Of a stretch of DNA of 5,280 nt, positions 1 through 5,280 are shown piece by piece. The translations under genes and the position numbers were made by a program. The DNA is taken from NCBI GenBank assembly GCA_014729935.1, contig WJJB01000514.1:1-5280 (forward strand), written 5' to 3'. Every line of letters starts with the position of its first letter. Within the stretch, counting starts at the first letter, position 1. The stretch is from Candidatus Bathyarchaeota archaeon (lineage in GTDB: Archaea; Asgardarchaeota; Lokiarchaeia; Sigyniarchaeales; Sigyniarchaeaceae). The notes under the pieces are model-generated. The model did not search any database. It was given only the letters and a program-made list of their open reading frames with translations, and had not been told where the DNA came from.

Positions 1-1
1 A

Positions 2-289
2 ATCCGTGGTTCCGGAGATTTCAAGGAAACCGTGGTTCTCTCCGTTCCCGTCGATGCATTGACTGACATCAGGTGGGGAAATCTCCGGTTCCATTTCAAT
101 CCTTCGCATCGAGCACATCAAATTCCCCCGTTACTGCTAAAGGGGAGGTTTTTCTCTCGCAAGACGGATAAATTGATACTTTGGAGTTTCATGGATATTT
201 CTAAACTAAAGGACGTGGCTTCCTGGTGGAAACGGGTAAATACTTTGAAGGATGAAATGTACGGTTTCCCGGATTCTTATAGGGAATAA
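2..289 (+). CDS. Unrecognised protein, C-terminal end (5' end outside window)
   Basis: The reading frame is open from the first complete codon at position 2 to a TAA at 287-289, giving at least 95 residues, so the true start probably lies upstream. A GTG at 32 could serve as a start but nothing favours it. I do not recognise the family. The visible part is soluble, with no membrane segment, and is rich in aromatic residues (four Trp, including a WW pair in SWWKRV). It alternates short hydrophobic strands (TVVLSVPV, NLRFHF, KLILWSF) with one amphipathic helix near the C-terminus (ISKLKDVASWWKRVNTLKDEM), ending GFPDSYRE. This suggests a small alpha/beta domain. The frame is uninterrupted and codon use resembles the downstream genes, so it looks like a real gene end. 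The next possible ORF begins one base after the stop, so it may share a transcript with mrp. Confidence 0.55.
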   Translation: MRGSGDFKETVVLSVPVDALTDIRWGNLRFHFNPSHRAHQIPPLLLKGRFFSRKTDKLILWSFMDISKLKDVASWWKRVNTLKDEMYGFPDSYRE

Positions 290-290
290 C

Positions 291-416
291 ATGACTTCCA
301 TCCCATCCATGCAAAATGTTTTTCGTGTTATGATTTGCAGTAATCAAGAATTAATACAACTCTTGCTTCCTCTACTGCAAGAATCACGAGATGACCTAGA
401 TCATGAGTCACGATGA
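291..416 (+). CDS. Possible micro-ORF (41 aa) bridging to mrp
   Basis: An ATG one base after the upstream stop opens a 41-codon frame ending at TGA 414-416. It overlaps the start of the Mrp gene (ATG 403) by 14 bases in another frame. The frame is open back to 249, so an ATG at 252 would give 54 residues, and an internal ATG at 309 would give 35. The product begins MTSIPSMQNVFRVMI and continues with a probable amphipathic helix (NQELIQLLLPLLQE) and an acidic, charged tail (SRDDLDHESR). The tight spacing on both sides is what translational coupling would look like. Against it, the ribosome-binding site is weak (only GGGAA before the ATG), an ORF this short can occur by chance, and an inverted repeat in the same stretch suggests regulatory DNA. 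I assign no function. Confidence 0.3.
   Translation: MTSIPSMQNVFRVMICSNQELIQLLLPLLQESRDDLDHESR
331..386. repeat. Imperfect inverted repeat upstream of mrp
   Basis: TTGCAGTA at 335-342 is perfectly mirrored by TACTGCAA at 373-380. The match extends outward (TGATT at 331-335 against AATCA at 382-386) with a two-base bulge. The 30-base spacer contains an AT-rich GAATTAATAC stretch (348-357) that could be a weak TATA element. A second, competing inverted repeat, TCTTGC (361-366) with GCAAGA (377-382), shares the right arm. Arms on either side of a possible promoter suggest an operator or a switchable hairpin ahead of the Mrp gene, but this is inference and the stretch may instead be coding. Confidence 0.35.
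388..394 (+). promoter_or_regulatory. Probable ribosome-binding site for mrp
   Basis: GAGATGA differs by one base from the strong Shine-Dalgarno core GAGGTGA and ends eight bases before the ATG at 403. This supports that ATG as the start. The ATG inside it (391) is followed almost at once by TAG and cannot be used. Confidence 0.45.
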
Positions 417-1278
417 GAAAACGGACGGAGAAGGCTTGAAAACGAGCCCCACGCTGGACCGGCGGAAGCAACAAATGGAATTACAGCGGAAAATCGAAGA
501 AAAGATGAAGCGCATCAAGCACAAGATCGCCATCATTTCGGGAAAGGGTGGAGTGGGAAAGACCACGATTGCGGCGAATCTTGCTATCAAGTTTGCAGAG
601 ACGGGATCGTCGACTGGTGCCCTGGACGTGGATATCACGGGTCCCAACATGCACAAGCTATTGGGTATCAGGAATCGCCCGCAAGTTGACCCCGTTACCA
701 AGGAAATCATTCCCGTGAATGGCCCATTAAATATCAAGGTGATGTCCACCGCGTTCCTGCTGGAATCCGATTACACGCCTGTCATATGGCGTGGTCCCAT
801 GAAGATGGGTGCGGTACGGGAATATCTTGGAACGGTGAACTGGGGGGACTTGGAATACCTTGTGATTGATCTTCCACCTGGAACTGGAGATGAGACCTTG
901 GATATCATGCAACTGGTGAAACCGTTGGATGGTGTGGTAGTTGTGTCCACATCTCAAGAAATGAGCTTGATTGACGTTGCCAAGACAATCAACATGTCCA
1001 GGAAAATGCAAGTACCTGTGCTTGGTATTGTTGAGAACATGAGCACTTTCGTGTGCCCGTCATGTGGGAAGGAAACCCAAGTATTCGGCAGGAAAAACGG
1101 CGTGGAGGAGCTTGCAAGTGAGTTGGAAGTTCCATTTCTCGGATCGATACCCATGGAACCCGATTTCGTTCAGCAAGCCAGCGAGAGCATACCTGTAATC
1201 ATCCAAAAAGCAGAATCAAAGGCAAAGACCGCGTTCAATGAAATGTTCAAGAGCTTGATTGGTGAAATGCTGGAATAA
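403..1278 (+). CDS. Mrp/NBP35-family Fe-S cluster carrier ATPase
   Basis: This 291-residue cytoplasmic P-loop ATPase belongs to the Mrp/ApbC/NBP35 group, whose members bind a [4Fe-4S] cluster between two subunits and pass it to apoproteins. A charged, probably helical leader (residues 1-40) precedes the nucleotide-binding domain. The deviant Walker A is GKGGVGKT at 47-54, with the signature lysine K48 that acts across the dimer and the P-loop lysine K53. The A' segment LDVDITGPN is at 74-82 and the Walker B/switch region VIDLPPGTGDE at 154-164. The CPSC pair (C218, C221) is the cluster ligand motif of the family. There is no N-terminal four-cysteine ferredoxin-like motif as in eukaryotic Nbp35 and no N-terminal DUF59/MIP18 domain as in bacterial Mrp, so this is the short archaeal form. 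The ATG at 403 has a good ribosome-binding site. The gene ends nine bases from a convergent regulator gene. It could equally be labelled Mrp, ApbC or NBP35; the family call is secure, the client proteins are not visible. Confidence 0.95.
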   Translation: MSHDEKTDGEGLKTSPTLDRRKQQMELQRKIEEKMKRIKHKIAIISGKGGVGKTTIAANLAIKFAETGSSTGALDVDITGPNMHKLLGIRNRPQVDPVTKEIIPVNGPLNIKVMSTAFLLESDYTPVIWRGPMKMGAVREYLGTVNWGDLEYLVIDLPPGTGDETLDIMQLVKPLDGVVVVSTSQEMSLIDVAKTINMSRKMQVPVLGIVENMSTFVCPSCGKETQVFGRKNGVEELASELEVPFLGSIPMEPDFVQQASESIPVIIQKAESKAKTAFNEMFKSLIGEMLE

Positions 1279-1287
1279 TTCTAAATT

Positions 1288-2034
1288 TCAGGCTCCCAGT
1301 ATCATTTCCCTTGCAGTCATTGCGGAGGAGATGAGTGCCAACCTGGCATCAAGTTGCGTCGGCGCCATGGCGATGAGAATGAGGTCTCCTTGCGTGTATT
1401 GAAAGATTTCATGCAACCTGACCCACTCTTTCTTGAATAACTTTTGCAAGTCCAAGTTTTCGGCAGACAAGAATTTCAGCGAGTTTTGCGCAGTTGCCAC
1501 TATGCTAATCAAGCCGGTTCCACCGTTTTCCAAGGCAACTGTCCTGAGCTCCAATGGATCGAGTTCAAGGGTGGCTTGGCAGGAGCCCGGTGGCAGGCTC
1601 ACGCATCCAATGGCGTTGAATTTCTCACCAATCATGAAATTATCAAAGACCGGGAGGTGGCTTATCAAGGTAAATTCTTGTTTGATGTCATCGACCAGCT
1701 TGTTTCCTTTGTCGGTAAGATGATGTGCCTTTCGAGGCATGGCAGCAATGTATCCAAGCTCGTTCTTCAAGCGCCTCATGAACGTTTGAAGTGAACCCAT
1801 GCCCAAATCTAGCATGCGGCCGAGTCGCAATCGCCCGAGTTTCCCGTGAATATCAAATAACAGGAGAGCATATAACACGTGAGCCAAGCTGAATGCAGCC
1901 CTCACCTTATCACGGGGTATGGTGCCCCCGTACTCTGCCTTCAGTCTTAGCATGGGTGAAATTAATGAACCATGCAAATAAAGAAATGTGGAAACGTCCC
2001 ATGGTGGAACGGGGATAGTTTTAAAATAGTTCAT
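1288..2034 (-). CDS. Winged-helix DNA-binding protein with a DUF4443-like C-terminal domain
   Basis: The 248-residue product looks like an archaeal transcription regulator. Residues about 45-118 form a winged helix: an alanine/leucine-rich first helix (RAAFSLAHVLYALLLF), a second helix after GRLRLGRMLD, a recognition helix GMGSLQTFMRRLKNELG, and a wing ending in HHLTDKGNKLVDDI, a hallmark of MarR/DtxR-like folds. Residues about 125-246 form a second domain ending with a segment that predicts a beta strand and helix (GDLILIAMAP, then TQLDARLALISSAMTAREMI). The layout and the strand ENGGTGLISIVAT match what I remember of archaeal DUF4443 proteins, where a winged helix precedes a small alpha/beta domain of unknown ligand. 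That assignment is from memory and moderate. No cysteine pairs or histidine clusters suggest metal sensing. The gene is divergent from cdc48, and a TATA-like box sits where it would give a leaderless transcript starting at this ATG. Phased repeats between the two genes are plausible binding sites for it. Confidence 0.75.
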   Translation of the reverse strand: MNYFKTIPVPPWDVSTFLYLHGSLISPMLRLKAEYGGTIPRDKVRAAFSLAHVLYALLLFDIHGKLGRLRLGRMLDLGMGSLQTFMRRLKNELGYIAAMPRKAHHLTDKGNKLVDDIKQEFTLISHLPVFDNFMIGEKFNAIGCVSLPPGSCQATLELDPLELRTVALENGGTGLISIVATAQNSLKFLSAENLDLQKLFKKEWVRLHEIFQYTQGDLILIAMAPTQLDARLALISSAMTAREMILGA

Positions 2035-2053
2035 TTTCCTGTCTAGCGTGCAG

Positions 2054-2065
2054 TTTATTTAATAA
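2054..2065 (-). promoter_or_regulatory. TATA-like promoter element of the winged-helix gene
   Basis: Read on the minus strand this is TTATTAAATAAA, the best archaeal TATA match in the divergent region. Its centre is about 25-26 bases from the A of the start codon at 2034, the usual distance from a TATA box to the transcription start. The mRNA should therefore begin at or next to the ATG, making the gene leaderless. Confidence 0.5.
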
Positions 2066-2082
2066 GGACAATTTTTGTAGCT

Positions 2083-2123
2083 CAAGGTATGTACAAGGTT
2101 GTACAAGGTAGCTCAAACTATGT
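2083..2123. repeat. Helically phased CAAGGT repeats, candidate operator
   Basis: CAAGGT starts at 2083, 2094 and 2104, and a degenerate copy, CAAACT, at 2114. The copies are spaced 11, 10 and 10 bases, close to one DNA helical turn, so all would face the same side of the helix. An additional direct repeat GTAGCTCAA (2077-2085 and 2108-2116) and a TTGTACAA palindrome (2099-2106) overlap the array. It lies between the divergent winged-helix gene and cdc48, upstream of the TATA-like box. Such spacing fits cooperative binding by a regulator, probably the adjacent winged-helix protein, but binding is inferred. Confidence 0.4.
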
Positions 2124-2173
2124 CTCACGTGCCAAAATTACTTCTCATGAAAATGGTGGAAAATTGATCAAAC

Positions 2174-4444
2174 ATGAAAAATGAAGAGGAAATGAATCTC
2201 CGGGTAGCGGAGATTAATAAGCAGAGCGCTGGACGTGGCTTGTGTTCCGCAGGACGGCACATCCAAAAGAAGCTTAACTTGAAGGCAGGAGAAATCTTGG
2301 AAATTGAGGGAAAGAAGAAGACTGGATGCATCTTTTTCCCGAATTCCGAGGACGAGGGTAAGCAAATCATCAGGATCGACGGTCTCGTGCGCTTAAACGC
2401 CGGCACCGGGTTGGGTGAAGTGGTTAAGGTTCGAAAGGCGAAAACGGTGTCTGCCAAGAAAATCGTTTTAGCTCCAACTAATGCTAAAGTTACCATCACC
2501 CAGAAAAAAATCAGGGACATGCTCATGAACCGGCCCGTCATGAAGGGAGATTACATCTCACTCATGAACGTGTCCATCCCGTCCAACCGGCCCGAATTCG
2601 ATTCAGATGATGACATGATCCAGAACCTGCAGGATATATTTGGTGGCAGGAGACGACGTACCTATACGATGGGCGAGCTTCGCTTGCTCGTCTTGGAGAC
2701 GCAACCATCTGGCGAGATCACCCAGATAGTCCCTGGGACAAACATCGAGATCAAGGAGGGCGCGGTTCAGGTTAGATCTAGCACCACGACCTACGATGAT
2801 ATCGGTGGCCTTAGTGATGTGATACTGAGAGTTAGGGAGATGGTAGAGCTGCCACTCAAGCATCCGGAACTCTTCGAGCGCCTTGGTATCGATCCCCCCA
2901 AGGGAATCCTGTTGCACGGGCCGCCAGGATGCGGTAAAACCTTGCTAGCAAAAGCGGTTGCAAGTGAATCAGATGCATATTTCATCACCATCAATGGTCC
3001 CGAGATCATGAGCAAGTTTTACGGTGCTTCCGAGAGCAGGTTACGGAAGATCTTCAAGCGAGCCGAGGAAAACGCACCAAGCATTATATTTATTGATGAG
3101 ATAGATTCCATTGCTCCAAAACGAGAGGATGTGGGAGGAGAGGTTGAGCGACGTGTTGTCGCCCAATTGCTTGCCCTCATGGACGGATTGCAAGACCGTG
3201 GCAAGGTGATATTGATCGGCGCGACCAACCGGGTGAATTCCATCGATCCTGCACTCCGAAGACCTGGACGTTTTGATCGTGAAATTGAAATATCCGTTCC
3301 CGACGTGGATGGCAGGTACGAGGTGCTCCAAATTCACACGCGTGCGATGCCCCTATCTCCAGACGTGGATTTGAAGAAGATAGCCAACGTCACCCATGGT
3401 TTCGTGGGAGCAGATCTTGCCGCGTTATGCAGGGAAGCAGCCATGCATGCACTTCGGAAGATTTTGCCGAAAGTCCAGCTTGATCAACCCATTCCAGATG
3501 AGATACTATTCGATCTCCGTGTAACCAAGGAAGAATTCGATGCAGCATTGAATAACGTGGAGGCAAGCGCCATGCGCGAAGTACTCATCGAGATACCAAA
3601 CGTGAATTGGACGGACGTCGGCGGATACGAGGAAGTCAAGGAAATATTGCGCGATGCCATCGAACTCCCGCTCAAGAATCCGGGGATTTTCGAACGTGCT
3701 GGAATCAGGGAGCCTGCAGGTGTGCTCTTGTATGGTCCCCCCGGATGCGGGAAAACCCTGCTCGCACAGGCTGTTGCCAACGAAAGCGAGGCAAATTTCA
3801 TCTCCATCAAGGGTCCCGAACTTTTCTCGAAATACGTGGGTGAGACCGAGAGAGCCGTTCGTGAGGTATTCAGGAAGGCAAGAACAGCAGCTCCCGCCAT
3901 TATCTATTTCGATGAACTCGATGCGATCGCTCCCATGCGTGGTCGTGAATTTGGAAGCCAGGTGTACGAGAGCATCGTGAATCAAATCCTCGCGGAAATG
4001 GATGGGATTGAATCTAGAAAGAGAATTGTCATCGTGGGAGCAACGAATCGTCCGGATATCATCGATCCTGCACTTCTTCGGCCGGGGCGTTTTGATAACG
4101 TGATCTTGGTGGGGGCTCCCGATTTGGAAACTCGAAGGAAGATACTGGAGATTCACACGCAGGATATGCCACTGGAGAAGGATGCCATCGAGTTCCTCGA
4201 TACCATTGCCAAGCAATCCGAGATGTTTTCAGGCGCGGACTTGGAAAACGTGACCAGGGAAGCAGGCATGAGGGCGATTCATGAGGATGGAGATGATTTT
4301 TCCGTGGTGAAGCGAAGGCACTTGGAGGCGGCTTTTGACGATGCGATACCATCACTCACCGACAAGATCATCGAGAACTACAAGAAAATGTCCAACCGTA
4401 TCAAGAAAAGGAAAATCAACTTGAGCCCGGACTTTTTCTCTTGA
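2174..4444 (+). CDS. cdc48: Cdc48/VAT/p97-type AAA+ ATPase (unfoldase)
   Basis: The 756-residue product is a hexameric two-ring AAA+ ATPase that pulls proteins through its central pore using ATP, acting in protein quality control. An N-domain spans about residues 7-200: a double-psi barrel beginning LRVAEIN, then a second lobe with the RPVMKGDYIS signature. Ring D1 has Walker A GPPGCGKT (249-256), Walker B FIDEID with D308/E309, sensor N352 and arginine fingers R363 and R366. The linker has the conserved SAMREVLIEIPNV. Ring D2 has Walker A at 521-528, Walker B FDELD with D580/E581, sensor N625 and arginine fingers R636 and R639. All catalytic residues of both rings are intact. Pore loops are KFYG (281-284) in D1 and KYVG (553-556) in D2; the aromatic D1 loop is like archaeal VAT rather than eukaryotic p97 (KLAG). 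The second N-lobe carries an apparent charged insertion, and the basic tail ends in DFFS without a proteasome-docking HbYX motif. The start at 2174 is preceded by GGTGGA (2155-2160), rather distant; an ATG at 2192 is an alternative and would lose only six residues. Confidence 0.96.
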   Translation: MKNEEEMNLRVAEINKQSAGRGLCSAGRHIQKKLNLKAGEILEIEGKKKTGCIFFPNSEDEGKQIIRIDGLVRLNAGTGLGEVVKVRKAKTVSAKKIVLAPTNAKVTITQKKIRDMLMNRPVMKGDYISLMNVSIPSNRPEFDSDDDMIQNLQDIFGGRRRRTYTMGELRLLVLETQPSGEITQIVPGTNIEIKEGAVQVRSSTTTYDDIGGLSDVILRVREMVELPLKHPELFERLGIDPPKGILLHGPPGCGKTLLAKAVASESDAYFITINGPEIMSKFYGASESRLRKIFKRAEENAPSIIFIDEIDSIAPKREDVGGEVERRVVAQLLALMDGLQDRGKVILIGATNRVNSIDPALRRPGRFDREIEISVPDVDGRYEVLQIHTRAMPLSPDVDLKKIANVTHGFVGADLAALCREAAMHALRKILPKVQLDQPIPDEILFDLRVTKEEFDAALNNVEASAMREVLIEIPNVNWTDVGGYEEVKEILRDAIELPLKNPGIFERAGIREPAGVLLYGPPGCGKTLLAQAVANESEANFISIKGPELFSKYVGETERAVREVFRKARTAAPAIIYFDELDAIAPMRGREFGSQVYESIVNQILAEMDGIESRKRIVIVGATNRPDIIDPALLRPGRFDNVILVGAPDLETRRKILEIHTQDMPLEKDAIEFLDTIAKQSEMFSGADLENVTREAGMRAIHEDGDDFSVVKRRHLEAAFDDAIPSLTDKIIENYKKMSNRIKKRKINLSPDFFS

Positions 4445-4473
4445 TCTCATTTCAATCCTGGGAGTAATGCGCC

Positions 4474-4743
4474 CTAAAACCGGTGCAGCAATTCATTGTA
4501 GCAAATATCTTTCAATAATTCCCTTTTTTTCACCGTGGAGAATGACTTGATTTCAAGCTCCCGTTGCATCGCCTCTTGTTGTGTTGGAAAGGACTGGAAG
4601 AATACGAGCTTGCATTTTTTACCCCTGGTGTGCCTTGCTCCTTTCCCACTGACATGTTCCTCCACCCGGCGTTCCAAGTTGTTGGTGTACCCCGTGTAAA
4701 GGGTTACATGGTCATGTTTACTCTTGCATTCCAAGATGTACAC
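4474..4743 (-). CDS. Small GIY-YIG domain endonuclease-like protein (UPF0213/YhbQ-like)
   Basis: This 89-residue protein is a single GIY-YIG domain, the metal-dependent nuclease fold also found in UvrC and homing endonucleases. The first motif is VYILEC (V encoded by the GTG start) and the second is LYTGYTNNL, with the YIG triplet as Y16-T17-G18. The helix LERRVEEH holds the catalytic arginine (R26, or R25) and H30. The following SGKGARHTRGKK loop and KLVFFQSF strand are typical of the YhbQ-like branch, and E62 in RELEIK matches the metal-binding glutamate. The members of this branch are mostly uncharacterised, so DNA cleavage is a family-based expectation. The only usable in-frame start is GTG at 4743, with no convincing ribosome-binding site. 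A better ATG at 4786 is out of frame by one base across a seven-T run, so the annotated start may be an artefact. The gene faces cdc48 tail to tail and lies downstream of the LRR gene on the same strand. Confidence 0.85.
   Translation of the reverse strand: MYILECKSKHDHVTLYTGYTNNLERRVEEHVSGKGARHTRGKKCKLVFFQSFPTQQEAMQRELEIKSFSTVKKRELLKDICYNELLHRF
4524..4530 (+). terminator. Possible T-tract terminator for cdc48
   Basis: Seven consecutive T on the plus strand, about 80 bases after the cdc48 stop, could end its transcript by the archaeal oligo-U mechanism. It lies inside the convergent GIY-YIG gene, where the same bases encode lysines, so it may be only coding sequence. A second T6 run is at 4615-4620. 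No hairpin is needed or seen. Confidence 0.2.
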
Positions 4744-4857
4744 GAAAAAAATTCCGTCGGTTCCCCCGTTTGTTGTTCGTTTTCATAAATAACGTAAAAT
4801 CATACCAGAAGCATCTTTCAAATTGTAACACCATATGTTTTATCAATAAAGGTTTCT

Positions 4858-5280
4858 TTAGTTAATGACACTGCATCCATTCTTCTTCAAATCCTTTAGC
4901 CATTGCTTACTCGCGTCGGGGAGAGACATTAGATTGTTATCAATCAACCATAGTTTTTGTAGCGATTTGAGGTTACCTATCGTCTCGGGGAGAGAGGTTA
5001 GCTGGTTATCATTTAACCGTAGAGTTTGCAAAGATGTCAAATTGGCTATCGACTCGGGGAGAGACGTCAACTGGTTACCATATAGACCTAGCTCTTTGAG
5101 TGATGTCAGGTTGCCTATCGTCTCTGGGAGAGAGGTTAAGCTATTAAAACCTAAATCCAACGTTTGAAGGGATTTCAAGTCCCCTATCCTCTCGGGGAGA
5201 GAGGATAACTTGTTGTTTCCCAAATACAGGTAAGTGAGCGAACTAAGGTTGCCTATCGTGTCGGGGAGAGAGGTTAATTC
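4858..5280 (-). CDS. Leucine-rich-repeat protein, C-terminal end (5' end outside window)
   Basis: The frame is open from the right edge to TAA at 4858-4860, giving 140 residues. A TTG at 5223 lies in the middle of a repeat and is not a credible start. The protein is a regular array of 23-residue leucine-rich repeats with consensus LTSLPETIGNLTSLQTLxLxxN: five complete units (5277-5209, 5208-5140, 5139-5071, 5070-5002, 5001-4933), followed by a degenerate cap, LMSLPDASKQWLKDL, ending KKNGCSVIN. This LPxxIxxLxxL type is the one found in bacterial, Roco-type and Asgard LRR proteins. LRR arrays form a curved solenoid that binds other proteins. Nothing in the visible part shows a catalytic domain, signal peptide or membrane anchor, though these could lie in the missing N-terminal part; a Ras-like or Roco GTPase is one possibility and is only a guess. 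The next gene on the strand, the GIY-YIG gene, starts 71-114 bases downstream. Confidence 0.85.
   Translation of the reverse strand, partial: ELTSLPDTIGNLSSLTYLYLGNNKLSSLPERIGDLKSLQTLDLGFNSLTSLPETIGNLTSLKELGLYGNQLTSLPESIANLTSLQTLRLNDNQLTSLPETIGNLKSLQKLWLIDNNLMSLPDASKQWLKDLKKNGCSVIN
4933..5277 (-). repeat. 69-bp tandem DNA repeats encoding the LRR units
   Basis: Five 69-bp units, each one LRR, are arranged head to tail and continue past the right edge. The DNA for the TSLPE core is almost identical in each unit: CTCTCCCCGA recurs in all but unit 3, which has CTCTCCCAGA, and it recurs again in the cap. The synonymous positions are also conserved. This points to recent duplication or ongoing gene conversion within the array. 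Confidence 0.8.

Noticed and set aside
2..289. Resemblance of the first ORF's C-terminus to the KEOPS subunit Pcc1
   Set aside because: Only a vague strand-then-helix likeness (KLILWSFMDISKLKDVASWW). The conserved arginine and asparagine pattern of the Pcc1 helix is not present.
1279..1287. Nine-base gap between convergent mrp and winged-helix genes as a bidirectional terminator
   Set aside because: It is too short and has neither a T-tract nor a hairpin. Tight convergent spacing is common in compact archaeal genomes.
3506..4216. 236-codon open frame on the minus strand inside cdc48
   Set aside because: It is fully antisense to the D2 region of cdc48, has a low-complexity Ser/Pro/His-type translation with no recognisable domain, and is best explained by the codon pattern of the real gene.
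4847..4860. TAAAG-GTTT-CTTTA inverted repeat at the LRR stop codon as a terminator
   Set aside because: The stem is only five AT-rich pairs and no T-run follows it on the minus strand.
5221..5223. TTG as the start of the LRR gene
   Set aside because: The same frame stays open to the window edge and encodes another complete LRR unit upstream, so the TTG is an internal leucine codon.
4933..5280. Regularly spaced GGGGAGAGAGG motif as a CRISPR-like array
   Set aside because: The 69-bp period equals 23 codons, and the spacers translate as in-frame LRR sequence without stops, so this is a coding repeat.

Overview
The window reads as archaeal and most likely from an Asgard-type genome (Loki-/Thor-like). 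The reasons are a full-length two-ring Cdc48/VAT ATPase, a compact Mrp/NBP35-type Fe-S carrier ATPase, an archaeal winged-helix protein with what looks like a DUF4443-type C-terminal domain, and a leucine-rich-repeat protein. Base composition is moderate (not counted, close to half GC). The lineage is an inference from gene content, and no rRNA or tRNA is present to confirm it.

Layout, left to right. The 3' end of an unrecognised plus-strand gene runs in from the left edge and stops at 289. A possible 41-residue micro-ORF (291-416) fills the gap to the plus-strand Mrp ATPase gene (403-1278) and overlaps its start. The gap also holds an inverted repeat. Mrp converges, with a 9-bp gap, on a minus-strand winged-helix regulator (1288-2034). 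That regulator is divergent from the plus-strand cdc48 gene (2174-4444). The 139-bp region between them holds a TATA-like box for the regulator and a run of helically phased CAAGGT repeats that looks like an operator. Cdc48 converges, with a 29-bp gap, on a minus-strand GIY-YIG endonuclease-like gene (4474-4743). Upstream of that, also on the minus strand, is the 3' end of a leucine-rich-repeat gene (from 4858 past the right edge).

The genes do not form one obvious pathway. Mrp is an Fe-S cluster carrier or scaffold ATPase, Cdc48 is a protein unfoldase, the GIY-YIG protein is a small putative nuclease and the LRR protein is a probable interaction module. The one functional link the sequence suggests is regulatory: the winged-helix protein is well placed to control its own promoter and possibly cdc48 through the shared repeats. 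Nothing here amounts to a clear new system. The points most worth a second look are the phased repeats, the micro-ORF, a homopolymer that separates the GIY-YIG gene from a better start codon, and the near-identical DNA repeats in the LRR gene.
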